From assembly GCA_947525975.1 (NCBI GenBank), contig CANNVE010000023.1, forward strand, positions 1 to 41,967: a stretch of DNA of 41,967 nt. The letters are read 5' to 3'. How positions within the stretch are numbered: the first letter of the stretch is position 1; the number at the start of each line of letters is the position of its first letter. Origin of the DNA: an uncultured Muribaculaceae bacterium. Lineage in GTDB: Bacteria; Bacteroidota; Bacteroidia; Bacteroidales; Muribaculaceae. The notes below the pieces were generated by a model. It was not told where the DNA came from. It did no database searches and saw only the letters and a list, made by a program, of their open reading frames with translations. Position numbers and translations under genes: made by a program. Shown one piece after another: positions 27,198-36,402 of this stretch.

Positions 27198-28913
27198 GTG
27201 GAAAATACCGACAAAGCCTATTGCCGTGAGATCGCCGACCTGCTGGCGGCGCACGGAGTGAAACATTGCGTGGTGTGCCCCGGTTCGCGCAACGCGCCAT
27301 TGATCGTGGCCCTGCATCGCCACCCGGCGCTTCGCTGCATATCGGTCATCGATGAGCGCAGCGCGGCCTTCTCGGCCCTGGGCATCGCCTCTATCAGCCG
27401 AAGCCCCGTGGCCATAGTGTGCACGTCAGGCTCCGCTGTGCTGAATTTCGCCCCGGCAGTGGCCGAGGCCTACTACAGGCAGGTGCCCCTCATAGTGATA
27501 TCGGCCGACCGTCCGGAGGAGTGGATCGACCAGGACGACAGCCAGACCATACGCCAGCCCGGCATCCTGGCCAACATAGTGAAGAAAAGCGTGGATGTGC
27601 AGGTTGAGCTCGACGAAAGCGCATCGCGCTCTGAAGCCCAGGCATGGCACATCAACCGCGTGGTCAACGACAGCCTCATCGACGCCATGTCGGCGCCTAA
27701 AGGCCCCGTGCACATCAATGTGCAGCTCGACGCCCCGCTCGGGCGCATACGGCATGACTGCCCAGTGTCCGGCTTCGCCCGCAAGATCGACGTGGTGAAG
27801 CCTTCAGGCCTATTGTCGACGGCGCATGTGCGCGCCCTTGCCTCGTTGCTCGCATTCCCACGCAAAGTGCTGGTGATAGCAGGATTCATGCAGCCTGACG
27901 ACAAATTGAGCCGTGCTCTGTCGCTTATGGCTACGTTGCCAAATGTGGCCATAATGTCAGAGGCACAGGCCAACATACACCCCAACCGATCAATCATCAG
28001 CATGATTGATCTGACGCTCAGCTGCATACCCGAAAGCCTCAAGAAGGAGCTCGCTCCTGACATCGTCATCACTTTTGGCGGCTCTCTCGTGTCGAGACTC
28101 GTCAAGTCGTGGCTGAGGAATCTTGACATCAAGCATTGGCACGTCGGCATGCAGCCCTGGAGCGTAGACTGCTTCACACACCTTGAAAAGAGGATAGTCA
28201 TGGAGCCGAGAAACGTGCTCCCCGCTCTAGGGGCGGCCATGCAGCGCCAATCGCATGGCCACCACAATGAGGACTCATGGAGCGATCTGTGGGCAAAGGC
28301 AAAACTCGAAGCGTGGGAGAGATCGTCAGCAATGATGCCCAAAAACGTATGGTGCGACCTCTCTGCAATGGGGCTGCTGATGACCAATATTCCCAACACC
28401 TGGAATCTGCAGCTGAGCAATGGCACAGCCGTGCGCTACGCGCAGATGTTCGACCACAACCGGATACACCGCATCGACTGCAACCGAGGGGTCAGCGGCA
28501 TCGACGGATCGGTGTCGACCGCTATCGGAGCGGCATTCGCCTATTCGGGAAAGACTTTGCTGATCACCGGCGACATGAGCCTGCAATATGACATCAGCGC
28601 CCTGTCGAGTCCCCTGCTCACGCCAAGAATGAAAATAGCGGTGCTCAACAACGGAGGCGGCGGAATATTCAGGTGCGTGCCATCGACAAGAGACCTTAAA
28701 GAGCTTGACCAATTCTTCGCATGCCGCACCAACCTCCCGCTGCGCGAACTGGCCCAAGCCTACGGTTTTGCGTATTTCGAGGCAAATGACTTCAATTCGC
28801 TTCATGCCTGCTGGAGGCCATTCGTCAACGAATCAGAGCGCCCGGCCCTGCTCAACCTTGTCACCGACTCCGAAGTCAGCGCGGCCGCCCTCCGCAAAAT
28901 CATCCCGCTTTGA
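27198..28913 (+). CDS. menD: 2-succinyl-5-enolpyruvyl-6-hydroxy-3-cyclohexene-1-carboxylate synthase
   Basis: This 571-residue thiamine-diphosphate enzyme of menaquinone synthesis joins isochorismate and 2-oxoglutarate. It shows VVCPGSRNAPL (25-35), the ThDP-activating Glu53 in IDERSAAF, SADRPEEWIDQDDSQTIRQP, and the C-terminal ThDP-binding GDMSLQYDISAL through VLNNGGGGIFR. The start is GTG at 27198-27200: no suitable ATG exists and the following residues begin at the normal family position. No other men genes are adjacent. hisS follows after about 140 nt with its own -7 element. Confidence 0.94.
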   Translation: MENTDKAYCREIADLLAAHGVKHCVVCPGSRNAPLIVALHRHPALRCISVIDERSAAFSALGIASISRSPVAIVCTSGSAVLNFAPAVAEAYYRQVPLIVISADRPEEWIDQDDSQTIRQPGILANIVKKSVDVQVELDESASRSEAQAWHINRVVNDSLIDAMSAPKGPVHINVQLDAPLGRIRHDCPVSGFARKIDVVKPSGLLSTAHVRALASLLAFPRKVLVIAGFMQPDDKLSRALSLMATLPNVAIMSEAQANIHPNRSIISMIDLTLSCIPESLKKELAPDIVITFGGSLVSRLVKSWLRNLDIKHWHVGMQPWSVDCFTHLEKRIVMEPRNVLPALGAAMQRQSHGHHNEDSWSDLWAKAKLEAWERSSAMMPKNVWCDLSAMGLLMTNIPNTWNLQLSNGTAVRYAQMFDHNRIHRIDCNRGVSGIDGSVSTAIGAAFAYSGKTLLITGDMSLQYDISALSSPLLTPRMKIAVLNNGGGGIFRCVPSTRDLKELDQFFACRTNLPLRELAQAYGFAYFEANDFNSLHACWRPFVNESERPALLNLVTDSEVSAAALRKIIPL

Positions 28914-29022
28914 CGGGGCGCGCCGTTGCTCTCCGGGATGTATTTTCGCGTTTTTTGCGTTATTTATTTTCTCCGGTTTATTCTTTTGTAACAAAAGCCC
29001 CCTCTGTATCGTATTTTTTTCG

Positions 29023-29030
29023 TAGATTTG
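29023..29030 (+). promoter_or_regulatory. Putative -7 promoter element of hisS
   Basis: TAGATTTG matches TAnnTTTG, 26 nt before the ATG at 29056. It decides the start of hisS: an upstream in-frame TTG at 29035 would fall at or before the transcription start. Confidence 0.6.
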
Positions 29031-29055
29031 CAAATTGAAAACAATATTGACGCAA

Positions 29056-30420
29056 ATGGCACAGAAACCATCCATACCCAGTGGCACGCGCGACTTCTCG
29101 CCTGCCGAAATGGCTAAACGCAATTATATTTTCAGCACCATACGCCACGCCTTCCACCTCTTCGGCTTCCAGGAGATAGAGACTCCGGCCATGGAGCAGC
29201 TGTCGACGCTGATGGGAAAATACGGCGAAGAGGGCGACAAGCTCCTTTACAAGATATTGAATTCAGGAGACTTCCTGCGGGGAGCCGATCTTTCGCTTGC
29301 CGAAAAGGGAGAGATGGGCCGCTTGGCGGCTCAGCTCTGCGAGAAAGGCCTGCGATATGACCTCACGGTGCCATTCGCCCGCTATGTGACACAGCACCGC
29401 GCCGAAATCAAATTCCCCTTCCGCAGGTTCCAGATGCAGCCCGTGTGGCGCGCCGATCGCCCGCAGAAAGGCCGTTACCGCGAATTTTATCAATGCGACG
29501 CCGATGTCGTAGGCTCTGACTCGCTGGTCAATGAGGTTGACCTGCTGCAGCTGATCGACACAGTGTTTGACCGGCTGAAAATCAACATAGCCATCAAGCT
29601 CAACAACCGCAAGGTGCTTGCCGGCATAGCCGAAATCATAGGCGCCCCCGACAAGCTCATCGACATCACCGTGGCCATCGACAAGATCGACAAGATCGGA
29701 ATCGAGAAGGTCAATGCCGAGCTCGCCGAGCGCGGCCTGTCAGGCGAAGCCATCGCCAGGCTTGAGCCTATACTCAAGATCGACGGCTCTATGGCCGAGC
29801 GCCTCGCCAAGCTCAATGATCTGCTCGCCGAGTCTGAAATCGGCATGAAGGGCGTTGAAGAGCTCCGATTCGTTGCCGACACCGCCCTTGCTCTTGGCCT
29901 GAAAGCAGACCTTGACCTCGATGTCTCGCTCGCCCGCGGGCTCAATTACTACACCGGCACCATAATCGAAGTCAAGGCGAAAGATGTGGCCATAGGCAGC
30001 ATCACAGGTGGCGGACGATATGACAACCTGACGGGCGTATTCGGCATGCCCGGCGTTTCGGGCGTGGGCATATCATTCGGCGCCGACCGCATATATGATG
30101 TCCTCAATCAGCTCGACCTATACCCCGACGACGTGATCAGCGGCCCCACAATCCTATTTCTGAACCTTGGCGAAAAAGAAGCCGCCGCCTCGATGGCATG
30201 GGCCAAGCAACTGAGGCAGAAAGGCATTTCGGCTGTAGTATACCCCGACTCGTCAAAAATGAAGAAACAGATGGCTTACGCCAACGATATGGCTATACCA
30301 TACGTGGCCATTGTGGGCGAAAACGAGCTCGCCGAAGGAAAATTCACGCTCAAATGCATGCTCACCGGCGAACAAGAGTTAGCCGACGTTGACCAGGCAG
30401 CCGCCAAGGTGGCTCTCTGA
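29056..30420 (+). CDS. hisS: Histidyl-tRNA synthetase
   Basis: This 454-residue class II aminoacyl-tRNA synthetase charges tRNA-His. The N-terminal [13 protein letters not shown] and motif 1 region are followed by motif 2 ([20 protein letters not shown]), the histidine-binding [13 protein letters not shown] and motif 3 ([12 protein letters not shown]). The C-terminal anticodon-binding domain starts near residue 360. The ATG at 29056 is preferred over a TTG at 29035 because of the promoter position. A PorT-like gene follows after 79 nt without an obvious terminator, so a longer transcript through 33010 is possible. Confidence 0.95.
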   Translation: MAQKPSIPSGTRDFSPAEMAKRNYIFSTIRHAFHLFGFQEIETPAMEQLSTLMGKYGEEGDKLLYKILNSGDFLRGADLSLAEKGEMGRLAAQLCEKGLRYDLTVPFARYVTQHRAEIKFPFRRFQMQPVWRADRPQKGRYREFYQCDADVVGSDSLVNEVDLLQLIDTVFDRLKINIAIKLNNRKVLAGIAEIIGAPDKLIDITVAIDKIDKIGIEKVNAELAERGLSGEAIARLEPILKIDGSMAERLAKLNDLLAESEIGMKGVEELRFVADTALALGLKADLDLDVSLARGLNYYTGTIIEVKAKDVAIGSITGGGRYDNLTGVFGMPGVSGVGISFGADRIYDVLNQLDLYPDDVISGPTILFLNLGEKEAAASMAWAKQLRQKGISAVVYPDSSKMKKQMAYANDMAIPYVAIVGENELAEGKFTLKCMLTGEQELADVDQAAAKVAL

Positions 30421-30499
30421 CCACACGGAGCCTCATATCCTACCTAATAGCGGCATCGACCCTCATGGCCCTGTCCGCGCTCATAAACACCTTCTTTTG

Positions 30500-31111
30500 A
30501 TGAAAAAAATCTTCATTATACTCATGGCCATCATCGCAGCGATGACATCGGCCAACGCGCAGTTCCGCTTCGCCGGCGTAGTCGGCGGCACCTACTCCAC
30601 CCTTAATTTCAAGCAGGATATCGTTTCAGTCGGCAACGTGGCCGGCGCCCAGGCCGGTGTGCTGGGCGAAGTGATCTTCCCCGGCGTTGGCTTCGGCATC
30701 GACCTCGGCCTTCTCTACAACATGGCCGGCGCCAAAGTCAACCTTGGCCAAAAGCCCATGTGGTCGTCGCAGGGATACGGCAACGAGCGCCTGACTCTGC
30801 ATCAGCTCAATATCCCTCTGCACCTGCGCTTCAAATACACCCGCCTCGGCGGCCTCGAAGACTTCGTGGCGCCTTTCGTATACGCAGGCCCGGAATTTTC
30901 AATCCTTCTGGCCCACAGCAAGTGCAAGGCCATTGAATATCCGGGCGGTGACCTTTCGATAGCCTTCGGCGCCGGCGTAGAGCTCTGGAAGCGCTGGCAA
31001 GTATCAGCATCATACACCCGAGGCATGACCTATGCCCTCAAAGCCAAAATCCTCTCTGACTACAGCGCCAAGGCCAACCAGTGGACTCTGCGCGTGGCAT
31101 ATTTCTTCTAA
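30500..31111 (+). CDS. PorT-like outer-membrane beta-barrel protein
   Basis: This 203-residue protein has a signal peptide (MKKIFIILMAIIAAMTSANA) and then alternating amphipathic strands with Gly-rich turns (FAGVVGGTYSTLNF, GFGIDLGLLYNMAGAKVNLG). It ends in an aromatic-terminated strand (WTLRVAYFF), as expected for an outer-membrane barrel of the OMP_b-brl_2 / PorT type. The start at the ATG at 30500 is chosen because it immediately begins the signal peptide; upstream in-frame codons overlap the end of hisS. The specific function is unknown; it is not clearly the type IX secretion PorT itself. Confidence 0.82.
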   Translation: MKKIFIILMAIIAAMTSANAQFRFAGVVGGTYSTLNFKQDIVSVGNVAGAQAGVLGEVIFPGVGFGIDLGLLYNMAGAKVNLGQKPMWSSQGYGNERLTLHQLNIPLHLRFKYTRLGGLEDFVAPFVYAGPEFSILLAHSKCKAIEYPGGDLSIAFGAGVELWKRWQVSASYTRGMTYALKAKILSDYSAKANQWTLRVAYFF

Positions 31112-31123
31112 ACATAACCAAAC

Positions 31124-32092
31124 ATGGAAAACAAGAGAAACGCGCGAAGCAACAAAGCCTCGGCAATTCTCACTCACCTCGGAGCCCTCGTGGCTGTCCT
31201 CTTCTGGGGCATGTCATTCGTCTCCACAAGCTATATAATGACGGCCGGCAACCTCTCGCCGACCGAGGCTTTCGTGTACCGATTCATCGTGGCCTACGTG
31301 ATAGTCTTCGCGATATCCCACAAGCGCATCTGGTGCAACAATCTGCATGATGAAGCTATGATGCTGCTCATCGGCCTCAGCGGCTCGTCGATCTACTTCA
31401 TCGCCGAGAACACCGCCTTGGAGATGACCCTGCCTGCCAACGTGTCGCTGCTGTCATCGACATCTCCCCTGGTGACTGTGCTTCTCGTGGGCCTGCTCTA
31501 TCGCAGCGAGCGCCCGGGCATGGGCATGATCATCGGCTCGATCGTGGCCTTCATAGGCGTGGTCTGCGTGATCTTCAACAGTTTCGCCACCGGAGCAGAT
31601 GACGTAGAGTTCAAGATCAGCCCGCTCGGCGACCTGCTGGCTCTTTCCACAGCTTTCTGCTGGGCCATATACTCACTGCTGCTGAAGCGTGTCAACGTGG
31701 TATATGACGCACTGTTCATCACCCGCAAGACTTTCTTCTATGGCTTGATCACCGCTATCCCCTTCCTCGCCCTTGAGCCGAATCTGGCCAATCCGCTTGT
31801 GGCATTCGCCAACCCCTACGTGCTCGGAAACCTGATTTTCCTGGCTGTGGGAGCGTCGATACTCGGCTTCTACCTATGGGCGCGCACTGTGTCGGAACTC
31901 GGCGCCATCAAGGCCAACAACTATATGTACCTCCAGCCCATAGTCACGCTCATTGGCGCGGCCATCATACTCCACGATCCAATCTCATTCTTCGGCGTCC
32001 TCGGCCTTGTGCTTGTGCTGTTTGGCCTTTGGCTCGGAGAATTTCTTGAAAAGAAATGGAGCAAAAACACATCACCGAACAATTCACTCTAA
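31124..32092 (+). CDS. DMT superfamily (EamA) transporter
   Basis: This 322-residue integral membrane protein has two EamA repeats giving about ten membrane helices. Typical phrases are LVAVLFWGMSFVSTSYIM at the start of repeat 1 and SPLGDLLALSTAFCWAIYSL at the start of repeat 2. The loop PTEAFVYRFIVAY and the end of repeat 1 (LTSTSPLVTV-like SSTSPLVTVLLVG) fit drug/metabolite exporters. The substrate is unknown. It lies 12 nt after the PorT-like gene and 21 nt before the GIN-domain gene, suggesting co-transcription. Confidence 0.9.
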   Translation: MENKRNARSNKASAILTHLGALVAVLFWGMSFVSTSYIMTAGNLSPTEAFVYRFIVAYVIVFAISHKRIWCNNLHDEAMMLLIGLSGSSIYFIAENTALEMTLPANVSLLSSTSPLVTVLLVGLLYRSERPGMGMIIGSIVAFIGVVCVIFNSFATGADDVEFKISPLGDLLALSTAFCWAIYSLLLKRVNVVYDALFITRKTFFYGLITAIPFLALEPNLANPLVAFANPYVLGNLIFLAVGASILGFYLWARTVSELGAIKANNYMYLQPIVTLIGAAIILHDPISFFGVLGLVLVLFGLWLGEFLEKKWSKNTSPNNSL

Positions 32093-32113
32093 CTATTTTA
32101 AACCTGTAAGATT

Positions 32114-33010
32114 ATGAAACGCATCATCTTCCTCCCGGTGCTGATCATGCTGGCCGCAGTCACGGCCTTCGCAGCCCCGACCCTCACAAAAAAGACCTTT
32201 GAATTCAAAGGCGAAGTAGAAACACTCGTCCTCAACGGATGTATCGACATCCAATGCGTATACGCGCCCGAAAAAGCGGGCACCATCGAAGTCACCGCCA
32301 CCCCCACCGGCTTTGAATACCTCGACCTCGGATTCAAAGGAAATACGCTGAAAGTATCGCACAAGCGCAACACGGGCATCCAGAACCTCTGCAAAGAGTA
32401 CAAGAAGGCCACCTTATACTACTCTCACACTCTCAATGATGTGCAGATCAACGGCAGTGGAGACATCGACATACCCTCGCTCGACACAAAAGGCCATCTG
32501 ACACTCAATGTCAACGGCAGCGGCGACATCGATATTGTCAACCTAAAGGCTAAAACATTGGTTGCTAACGTCAATGGCAGCGGCGATGTCGACATTGTCA
32601 ATTCCACCACTACCGATCTGAATTGCTCTGTCAACGGCAGCGGAGACATCGAAATCAAAAATGCCACCACCACAAACGCTTCGACAACCGTGTCGGGCAG
32701 CGGAGACCTTGACATAAAGAGGCTCACTTCGACCAGCGTCGAGGCTACCCTCAACGGGAGCGGCGATCTTGAACTAAGCGGAATCATAGCCACAAACGTC
32801 ACAGCAGCTGTCAACGGAAGCGGCGACATGGAGCTCTCGGGCAAGACATCTTCAGCCGTCTACACAATGGCAAGCAGCGGCACACTTGAGGCCCATAAAC
32901 TTATCGCGAAGAAAGTGGTGGCAACCTCTCACGGAACCGGCAGCATCACCTACAACAGCGGAGCTGACATCACCAAGGCCGGTCGCAAAGCAAACATTCA
33001 AGCCCAATAA
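32114..33010 (+). CDS. Exported GIN-domain (DUF2807) repeat protein
   Basis: This 298-residue protein has a signal peptide (about residues 1-19, MKRIIFLPVLIMLAAVTAFA). A short N-terminal beta region is followed by a strictly periodic segment: NGSGD-type motifs start at residues 113, 134, 154, 174, 194, 214 and 234, with degenerate copies near 254 and 273. The roughly 20-residue period fits one turn of a right-handed beta-helix, the fold of the DUF2807 putative adhesin / head GIN domain family. The role is unknown but probably at the cell surface or in the periplasm. A terminator hairpin begins 21 nt past the stop. Confidence 0.88.
   Translation: MKRIIFLPVLIMLAAVTAFAAPTLTKKTFEFKGEVETLVLNGCIDIQCVYAPEKAGTIEVTATPTGFEYLDLGFKGNTLKVSHKRNTGIQNLCKEYKKATLYYSHTLNDVQINGSGDIDIPSLDTKGHLTLNVNGSGDIDIVNLKAKTLVANVNGSGDVDIVNSTTTDLNCSVNGSGDIEIKNATTTNASTTVSGSGDLDIKRLTSTSVEATLNGSGDLELSGIIATNVTAAVNGSGDMELSGKTSSAVYTMASSGTLEAHKLIAKKVVATSHGTGSITYNSGADITKAGRKANIQAQ
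32450..32938 (+). repeat. In-frame 60-bp direct repeats within the GIN-domain gene
   Basis: Copies of a sequence like AACGGCAGCGGAGACATC begin at 32450, 32513, 32573, 32633, 32693, 32753 and 32813, with decayed copies near 32873 and 32930. All spacings but the first and last are exactly 60 nt. Conservation is concentrated in the NGSGD codons, so this is protein-level repetition and not a mobile or CRISPR repeat. Confidence 0.9.
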
Positions 33011-33031
33011 AATACATAGCCTACAAGTACC

Positions 33032-33061
33032 AAAGGCCCGCCATATCAGACGGGCCTTTTT
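33032..33061 (+). terminator. Intrinsic terminator after the GIN-domain gene
   Basis: AAAGGCCCG (33032-33040) pairs perfectly with CGGGCCTTT (33051-33059), and a U-rich tail follows. It lies only 31 nt before the GH30 start, leaving little room for a separate promoter, so it may be partly read through. Confidence 0.85.
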
Positions 33062-33091
33062 AACAATAAATACCTTAATCACACCGATCTT

Positions 33092-34573
33092 ATGAATAAA
33101 CTTTTGCTTATGTGCGCATTGATGCCCGTGGCGGCGCATGCGCAGACATTCGAGCACTTCTGCACCACGGAGCAGAATCCGTGGCAAAAGATGCCCAACG
33201 TGAAGACCTCTGCCGTGCAGGATGAGGCCGCCATCGCCACCAACCCGGAGGCTCCGATCGTGACATTCGGTCGCTGGGGCACTACATTCAACGAGCAAGA
33301 CTGGCAGGCTCTATGCCTGCTCAACCGCAGGGAGCAGGAGGAAATCCTGAGCAACACGTTCTCGCCTGACGGACAACTGCGATTCAGCCTCGGACGCATT
33401 TCAATGAACGCCAACGATTATGCACTCGACTGGTATACCTGCAGCCCCGTGCCCGGCGACTTCGACAACAAGCATTTCAACATCGACCGCGACAAGCTCA
33501 CTATCATCCCCTACATCCATGCCGCGCAGCACTACAACCCCGACATGAAATTCTGGATGTCGCCGTGGAGCCCGCCGGCGTGGATGAAGGCCAACAATCA
33601 CTATGCCGTGCAGAGCAATCCGCTCAACGACATGGATCCGCGCATGGACGGCCTCCTGTTCGGCGATGACGACCGCTCGGTCAACGAGCAGGTAAACCCT
33701 GACAAAAACCTCTTCCCGCGCCGCTTGGCCGTGCAGGACTATTTCATACAGGATCCGCGCTATCTGCAATGCTACGCCGACCAGTTCTGCCGCTTCATAG
33801 ACCTCTACGCCGAGCAAGGCGTAGACATCAGCATGGTCATGTACCAGAACGAGGCTTACAGCTACACTCCCTACCCCGGCTGCCCATGGACATCAGAGGG
33901 CATACTGCGCTTCAATATCGAGTATCTCGCACCCACCCTTAAGGCCAAGCATCCCGGCGTGGAGCTGTGCCTCGGCACATTCAACACCAACCGCTACGGC
34001 CACGTCAAGGGGCTATTGTCTGATCCCCGCATTGCCGACTGCATCTCAGGCATTGGATTCCAGTGGGAAGGAGGCCAGATATTGCCGCGCATCCGCGCCG
34101 AGCATCCCAATTTCAGATACATATCCACTGAAAGCGAATGCGGCAACGGAGCCATGGACTGGGGCGCAGCCGAGCATACATTCCATCTGATCAACCACTA
34201 TGTGGGAAATGGATGCAACGAATACAACAACTGGAACCTCATACTCTGCGACAATGGACGCAGCCGCTGGGGATGGAACCAGAACGGCCTGATACAGGTG
34301 AATTCGGCCGACCGCACATACCGATACACGCCTGAATACTACACCTACCGCCACTACAGCCAGTTCATCCCGACAGGCTCGAGAATCATAGGCCACAAGC
34401 CCACGGGCACTGATCGCACGCCGGTGCTGGTAGCGCTGAATCCGGAAGGCAAGCACGTAGTGGTAGCCGCCAATCTCACCGACGAGGAGAAGCCCATCAG
34501 CGTGAAGATAGGCAAGCGCACGCTCTCTGCCTCGCTCCCCGCCCACTCGCTGCATACTTTCGCCGAGAAATAA
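33092..34573 (+). CDS. Exported glycoside hydrolase family 30 protein
   Basis: This 493-residue protein starts with a signal peptide (MNKLLLMCALMPVAAHAQ). A (beta/alpha)8 barrel with GH30 hallmarks follows: RFSLGRISMNANDYALDWYT, FWMSPWSPPAWMK, the acid/base Glu254 in YQNEA and the nucleophile region ISTESECGNG (Glu347, possibly Glu349). The C-terminal beta-sandwich (PVLVALNPEGKHVVVAANLT to the end) is also typical. Family members cleave beta-glucosyl, beta-1,6-glucan or beta-xylosyl linkages; which applies here is undetermined. No SusC/SusD pair is nearby, so this is not part of a visible polysaccharide utilisation locus. Confidence 0.9.
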   Translation: MNKLLLMCALMPVAAHAQTFEHFCTTEQNPWQKMPNVKTSAVQDEAAIATNPEAPIVTFGRWGTTFNEQDWQALCLLNRREQEEILSNTFSPDGQLRFSLGRISMNANDYALDWYTCSPVPGDFDNKHFNIDRDKLTIIPYIHAAQHYNPDMKFWMSPWSPPAWMKANNHYAVQSNPLNDMDPRMDGLLFGDDDRSVNEQVNPDKNLFPRRLAVQDYFIQDPRYLQCYADQFCRFIDLYAEQGVDISMVMYQNEAYSYTPYPGCPWTSEGILRFNIEYLAPTLKAKHPGVELCLGTFNTNRYGHVKGLLSDPRIADCISGIGFQWEGGQILPRIRAEHPNFRYISTESECGNGAMDWGAAEHTFHLINHYVGNGCNEYNNWNLILCDNGRSRWGWNQNGLIQVNSADRTYRYTPEYYTYRHYSQFIPTGSRIIGHKPTGTDRTPVLVALNPEGKHVVVAANLTDEEKPISVKIGKRTLSASLPAHSLHTFAEK

Positions 34574-34592
34574 TCCCAAAGATAAACTTCGT

Positions 34593-34620
34593 TATAACGA
34601 TATATCGATATATCGTTATA
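34593..34620. repeat. 28-nt perfect AT-rich palindrome
   Basis: The sequence is self-complementary over 28 nt, centred on ATCGAT, and followed by another partial copy of the ATATCGTT unit (34618-34633). It sits between the GH30 stop and the shared terminator, in a convergent intergenic region. Confidence 0.85.
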
Positions 34621-34644
34621 TCGTTATATCGAAAATCCCCCCAA

Positions 34645-34682
34645 CATAAAAACGGCGCCGATCATGGATCGGCGCCGTTTTT
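34645..34682. terminator. Bidirectional terminator between GH30 and the acyl-CoA dehydrogenase gene
   Basis: AACGGCGCCGATC (34651-34663) pairs perfectly with GATCGGCGCCGTT (34667-34679) around a 3-nt loop. It is flanked by As on the left and Ts on the right, so it should terminate transcription in both directions. The genes are convergent, with 128 nt between stop codons. Confidence 0.93.
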
Positions 34683-34701
34683 CTATTGGGGGGGAATGGG
34701 A

Positions 34702-36402
34702 TCAATACTTGTAGTATTCAAGCTGCTCGGGCTTAAAGTTGGCGATGAAATCGGCATGCTTGTCGATCTCGGCCTGGATGAGCTTTACGTATACGTTGAG
34801 GCTCTTCACGAAGCCTTCGTTGCGGTTGGCGTCGCTGAGCAGCAGATAGCCCATGATGGTGAATCCGCCCATCTCCACGAGGCGACGAGCCATGAAGTCA
34901 GTGTACTCCTGCACATTCACTTCCTTGACAGCGGCAACAGCGGCGATGAACTTCTCTGCCATGTTGGCCAGCACGTCCTTCACGCCCTGAAGCTCTGCCT
35001 TTGTCTCCTCGGCGGCGTATGCCTCGATGAGAGTGGCGTATGTTCCTGAGAGGACGTGGCGGATAGCAGCCACCACCTGCAGCTGGGTAGTGCCTTCATA
35101 GATGGATGTGATGCGGGCATCGCGATAGATGCGCTCGCAAGCATAATCCTTCATGAAGCCCGAGCCGCCGTGGATCTGGATGCAGTCGTAGGCGTTCTGG
35201 TTGCAGTATTCGCTGCCGAGACCCTTGGCAAGGGGAGTGAGGCCGTCGGCGATCTTGTTGTATTTCTTCATCTCCTGGCGCTCCTCGGCTGTGAGCGGAC
35301 GCTCGCGGGCGATGTCCTCATACACCTTGTAGAGGTCAACGTAGCGGGCGCACTCATAGAGCAGCGAGCGGCTTGCGTCGAGCTTAGCCTTCATCACCGA
35401 CAGGATCTCGGCCACAGCCGGGAATTCGATGATGGCCTTGCCAAACTGCTTGCGGTCCTTGGCGTAGGCCAGGGCCTCGCGGTATGCGATCTCGCTCACG
35501 CCAACTGACTGGGCGGCGATGCCGAGGCGGGCGCCGTTCATAAGAGCCATCACATACTTGATCAGGCCGCGGCGTGTCTCTCCTACGAGCTCGGCGGGAG
35601 CGTTCTTGTAGACGAGCTCGCAAGTGGGCGATCCCTTGATGCCCATCTTGTTTTCAATGCGGCGCACGTTGACACCGCCGTTGCGCTTGTCATAGATGAA
35701 CATCGACAGACCGCGACCGTCCTTCGTGCCCTCTTCCGAGCGGGCGAGCACCAGGTGGATGTCGCTGTCGCCGTTGGTGATGAAGCGCTTCACGCCATTG
35801 AGCACCCATGTGCCGTCTTCCTTCTTGGTGGCCTTAAGCATCACTGACTGAAGGTCAGAGCCGGCGTCTGGCTCGGTGAGGTCCATCGACATGGTCTCGC
35901 CCTGGCATACGCGGGGTATGAAGCGAGAGCGCTGATCGTCATCGCCAAACTCATAGAGAGTCTCGGCGCAGTCCTGCAGACCCCAGAGATTCTCAAATCC
36001 GGTGTCGGCGCGGCTCACGATGTCAGCGGCCATGATGTAGGGGGTGATCGGGAAATTGAGACCACCGAAGCGGCGGGGCATGGCCATGCCCATCAGGCCG
36101 GCCTTGCGGCAAGCCTCGAGGTTGGTCTGAGTGCCCGAGGCGTAGGTGACGCGTCCGTCCTTCACGGTGGGGCCTTCGTGGTCAACGCCTTCAGCGTTGG
36201 GGGCGATGATGTCGCCGCAGAGTTCGCCTACGATTTGCAGCACGCGGTCATAGTTGTCGATAGCGTCTTCGTAGTTGAGCGGAGCGTAGTCAAATTCCTT
36301 GGCCTGCGAGTAGTCGCGCTCTTTGAGAGCGACGATCTTCTGCATCATCGGGTGAGTGAGATGGTGCTTCAGATCAGGATTGTCTGTATAGAAATTAGCC
36401 AT
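34702..36402 (-). CDS. Acyl-CoA dehydrogenase with C-terminal extension domain
   Basis: This 566-residue FAD enzyme oxidises an acyl-CoA thioester and passes electrons to ETF. Seen: MDLTEPDAGSDLQSVMLKA and the central beta-domain (WVLNGVKRFITNGD), the helical domain (YAKDRKQFGKAIIEFPAVAE), IHGGSGFMKDYACERIYRDA, and catalytic-Glu motif IYEGTTQLQ. About 110 residues follow, resembling the acyl-CoA dehydrogenase C-terminal-like domain of the longer family members. The substrate is unknown. Its ATG overlaps the etfA stop by one base (TAATG), and it closes the etfB-etfA operon, so it is the likely electron donor to that ETF. Confidence 0.93.
   Translation of the reverse strand: MANFYTDNPDLKHHLTHPMMQKIVALKERDYSQAKEFDYAPLNYEDAIDNYDRVLQIVGELCGDIIAPNAEGVDHEGPTVKDGRVTYASGTQTNLEACRKAGLMGMAMPRRFGGLNFPITPYIMAADIVSRADTGFENLWGLQDCAETLYEFGDDDQRSRFIPRVCQGETMSMDLTEPDAGSDLQSVMLKATKKEDGTWVLNGVKRFITNGDSDIHLVLARSEEGTKDGRGLSMFIYDKRNGGVNVRRIENKMGIKGSPTCELVYKNAPAELVGETRRGLIKYVMALMNGARLGIAAQSVGVSEIAYREALAYAKDRKQFGKAIIEFPAVAEILSVMKAKLDASRSLLYECARYVDLYKVYEDIARERPLTAEERQEMKKYNKIADGLTPLAKGLGSEYCNQNAYDCIQIHGGSGFMKDYACERIYRDARITSIYEGTTQLQVVAAIRHVLSGTYATLIEAYAAEETKAELQGVKDVLANMAEKFIAAVAAVKEVNVQEYTDFMARRLVEMGGFTIMGYLLLSDANRNEGFVKSLNVYVKLIQAEIDKHADFIANFKPEQLEYYKY

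Noticed and set aside
27473-28426. 317-codon minus-strand frame opposite menD
   Set aside because: Shadow of menD, with no recognisable domain.
29035-29055. TTG at 29035 as the start of hisS
   Set aside because: It lies within a few bases of the -7 box, at or before the expected transcription start; the ATG at 29056 fits the family.
32450-32938. 60-bp repeats as CRISPR or mobile repeats
   Set aside because: They are in frame inside a clear coding sequence and conservation follows the NGSGD codons.
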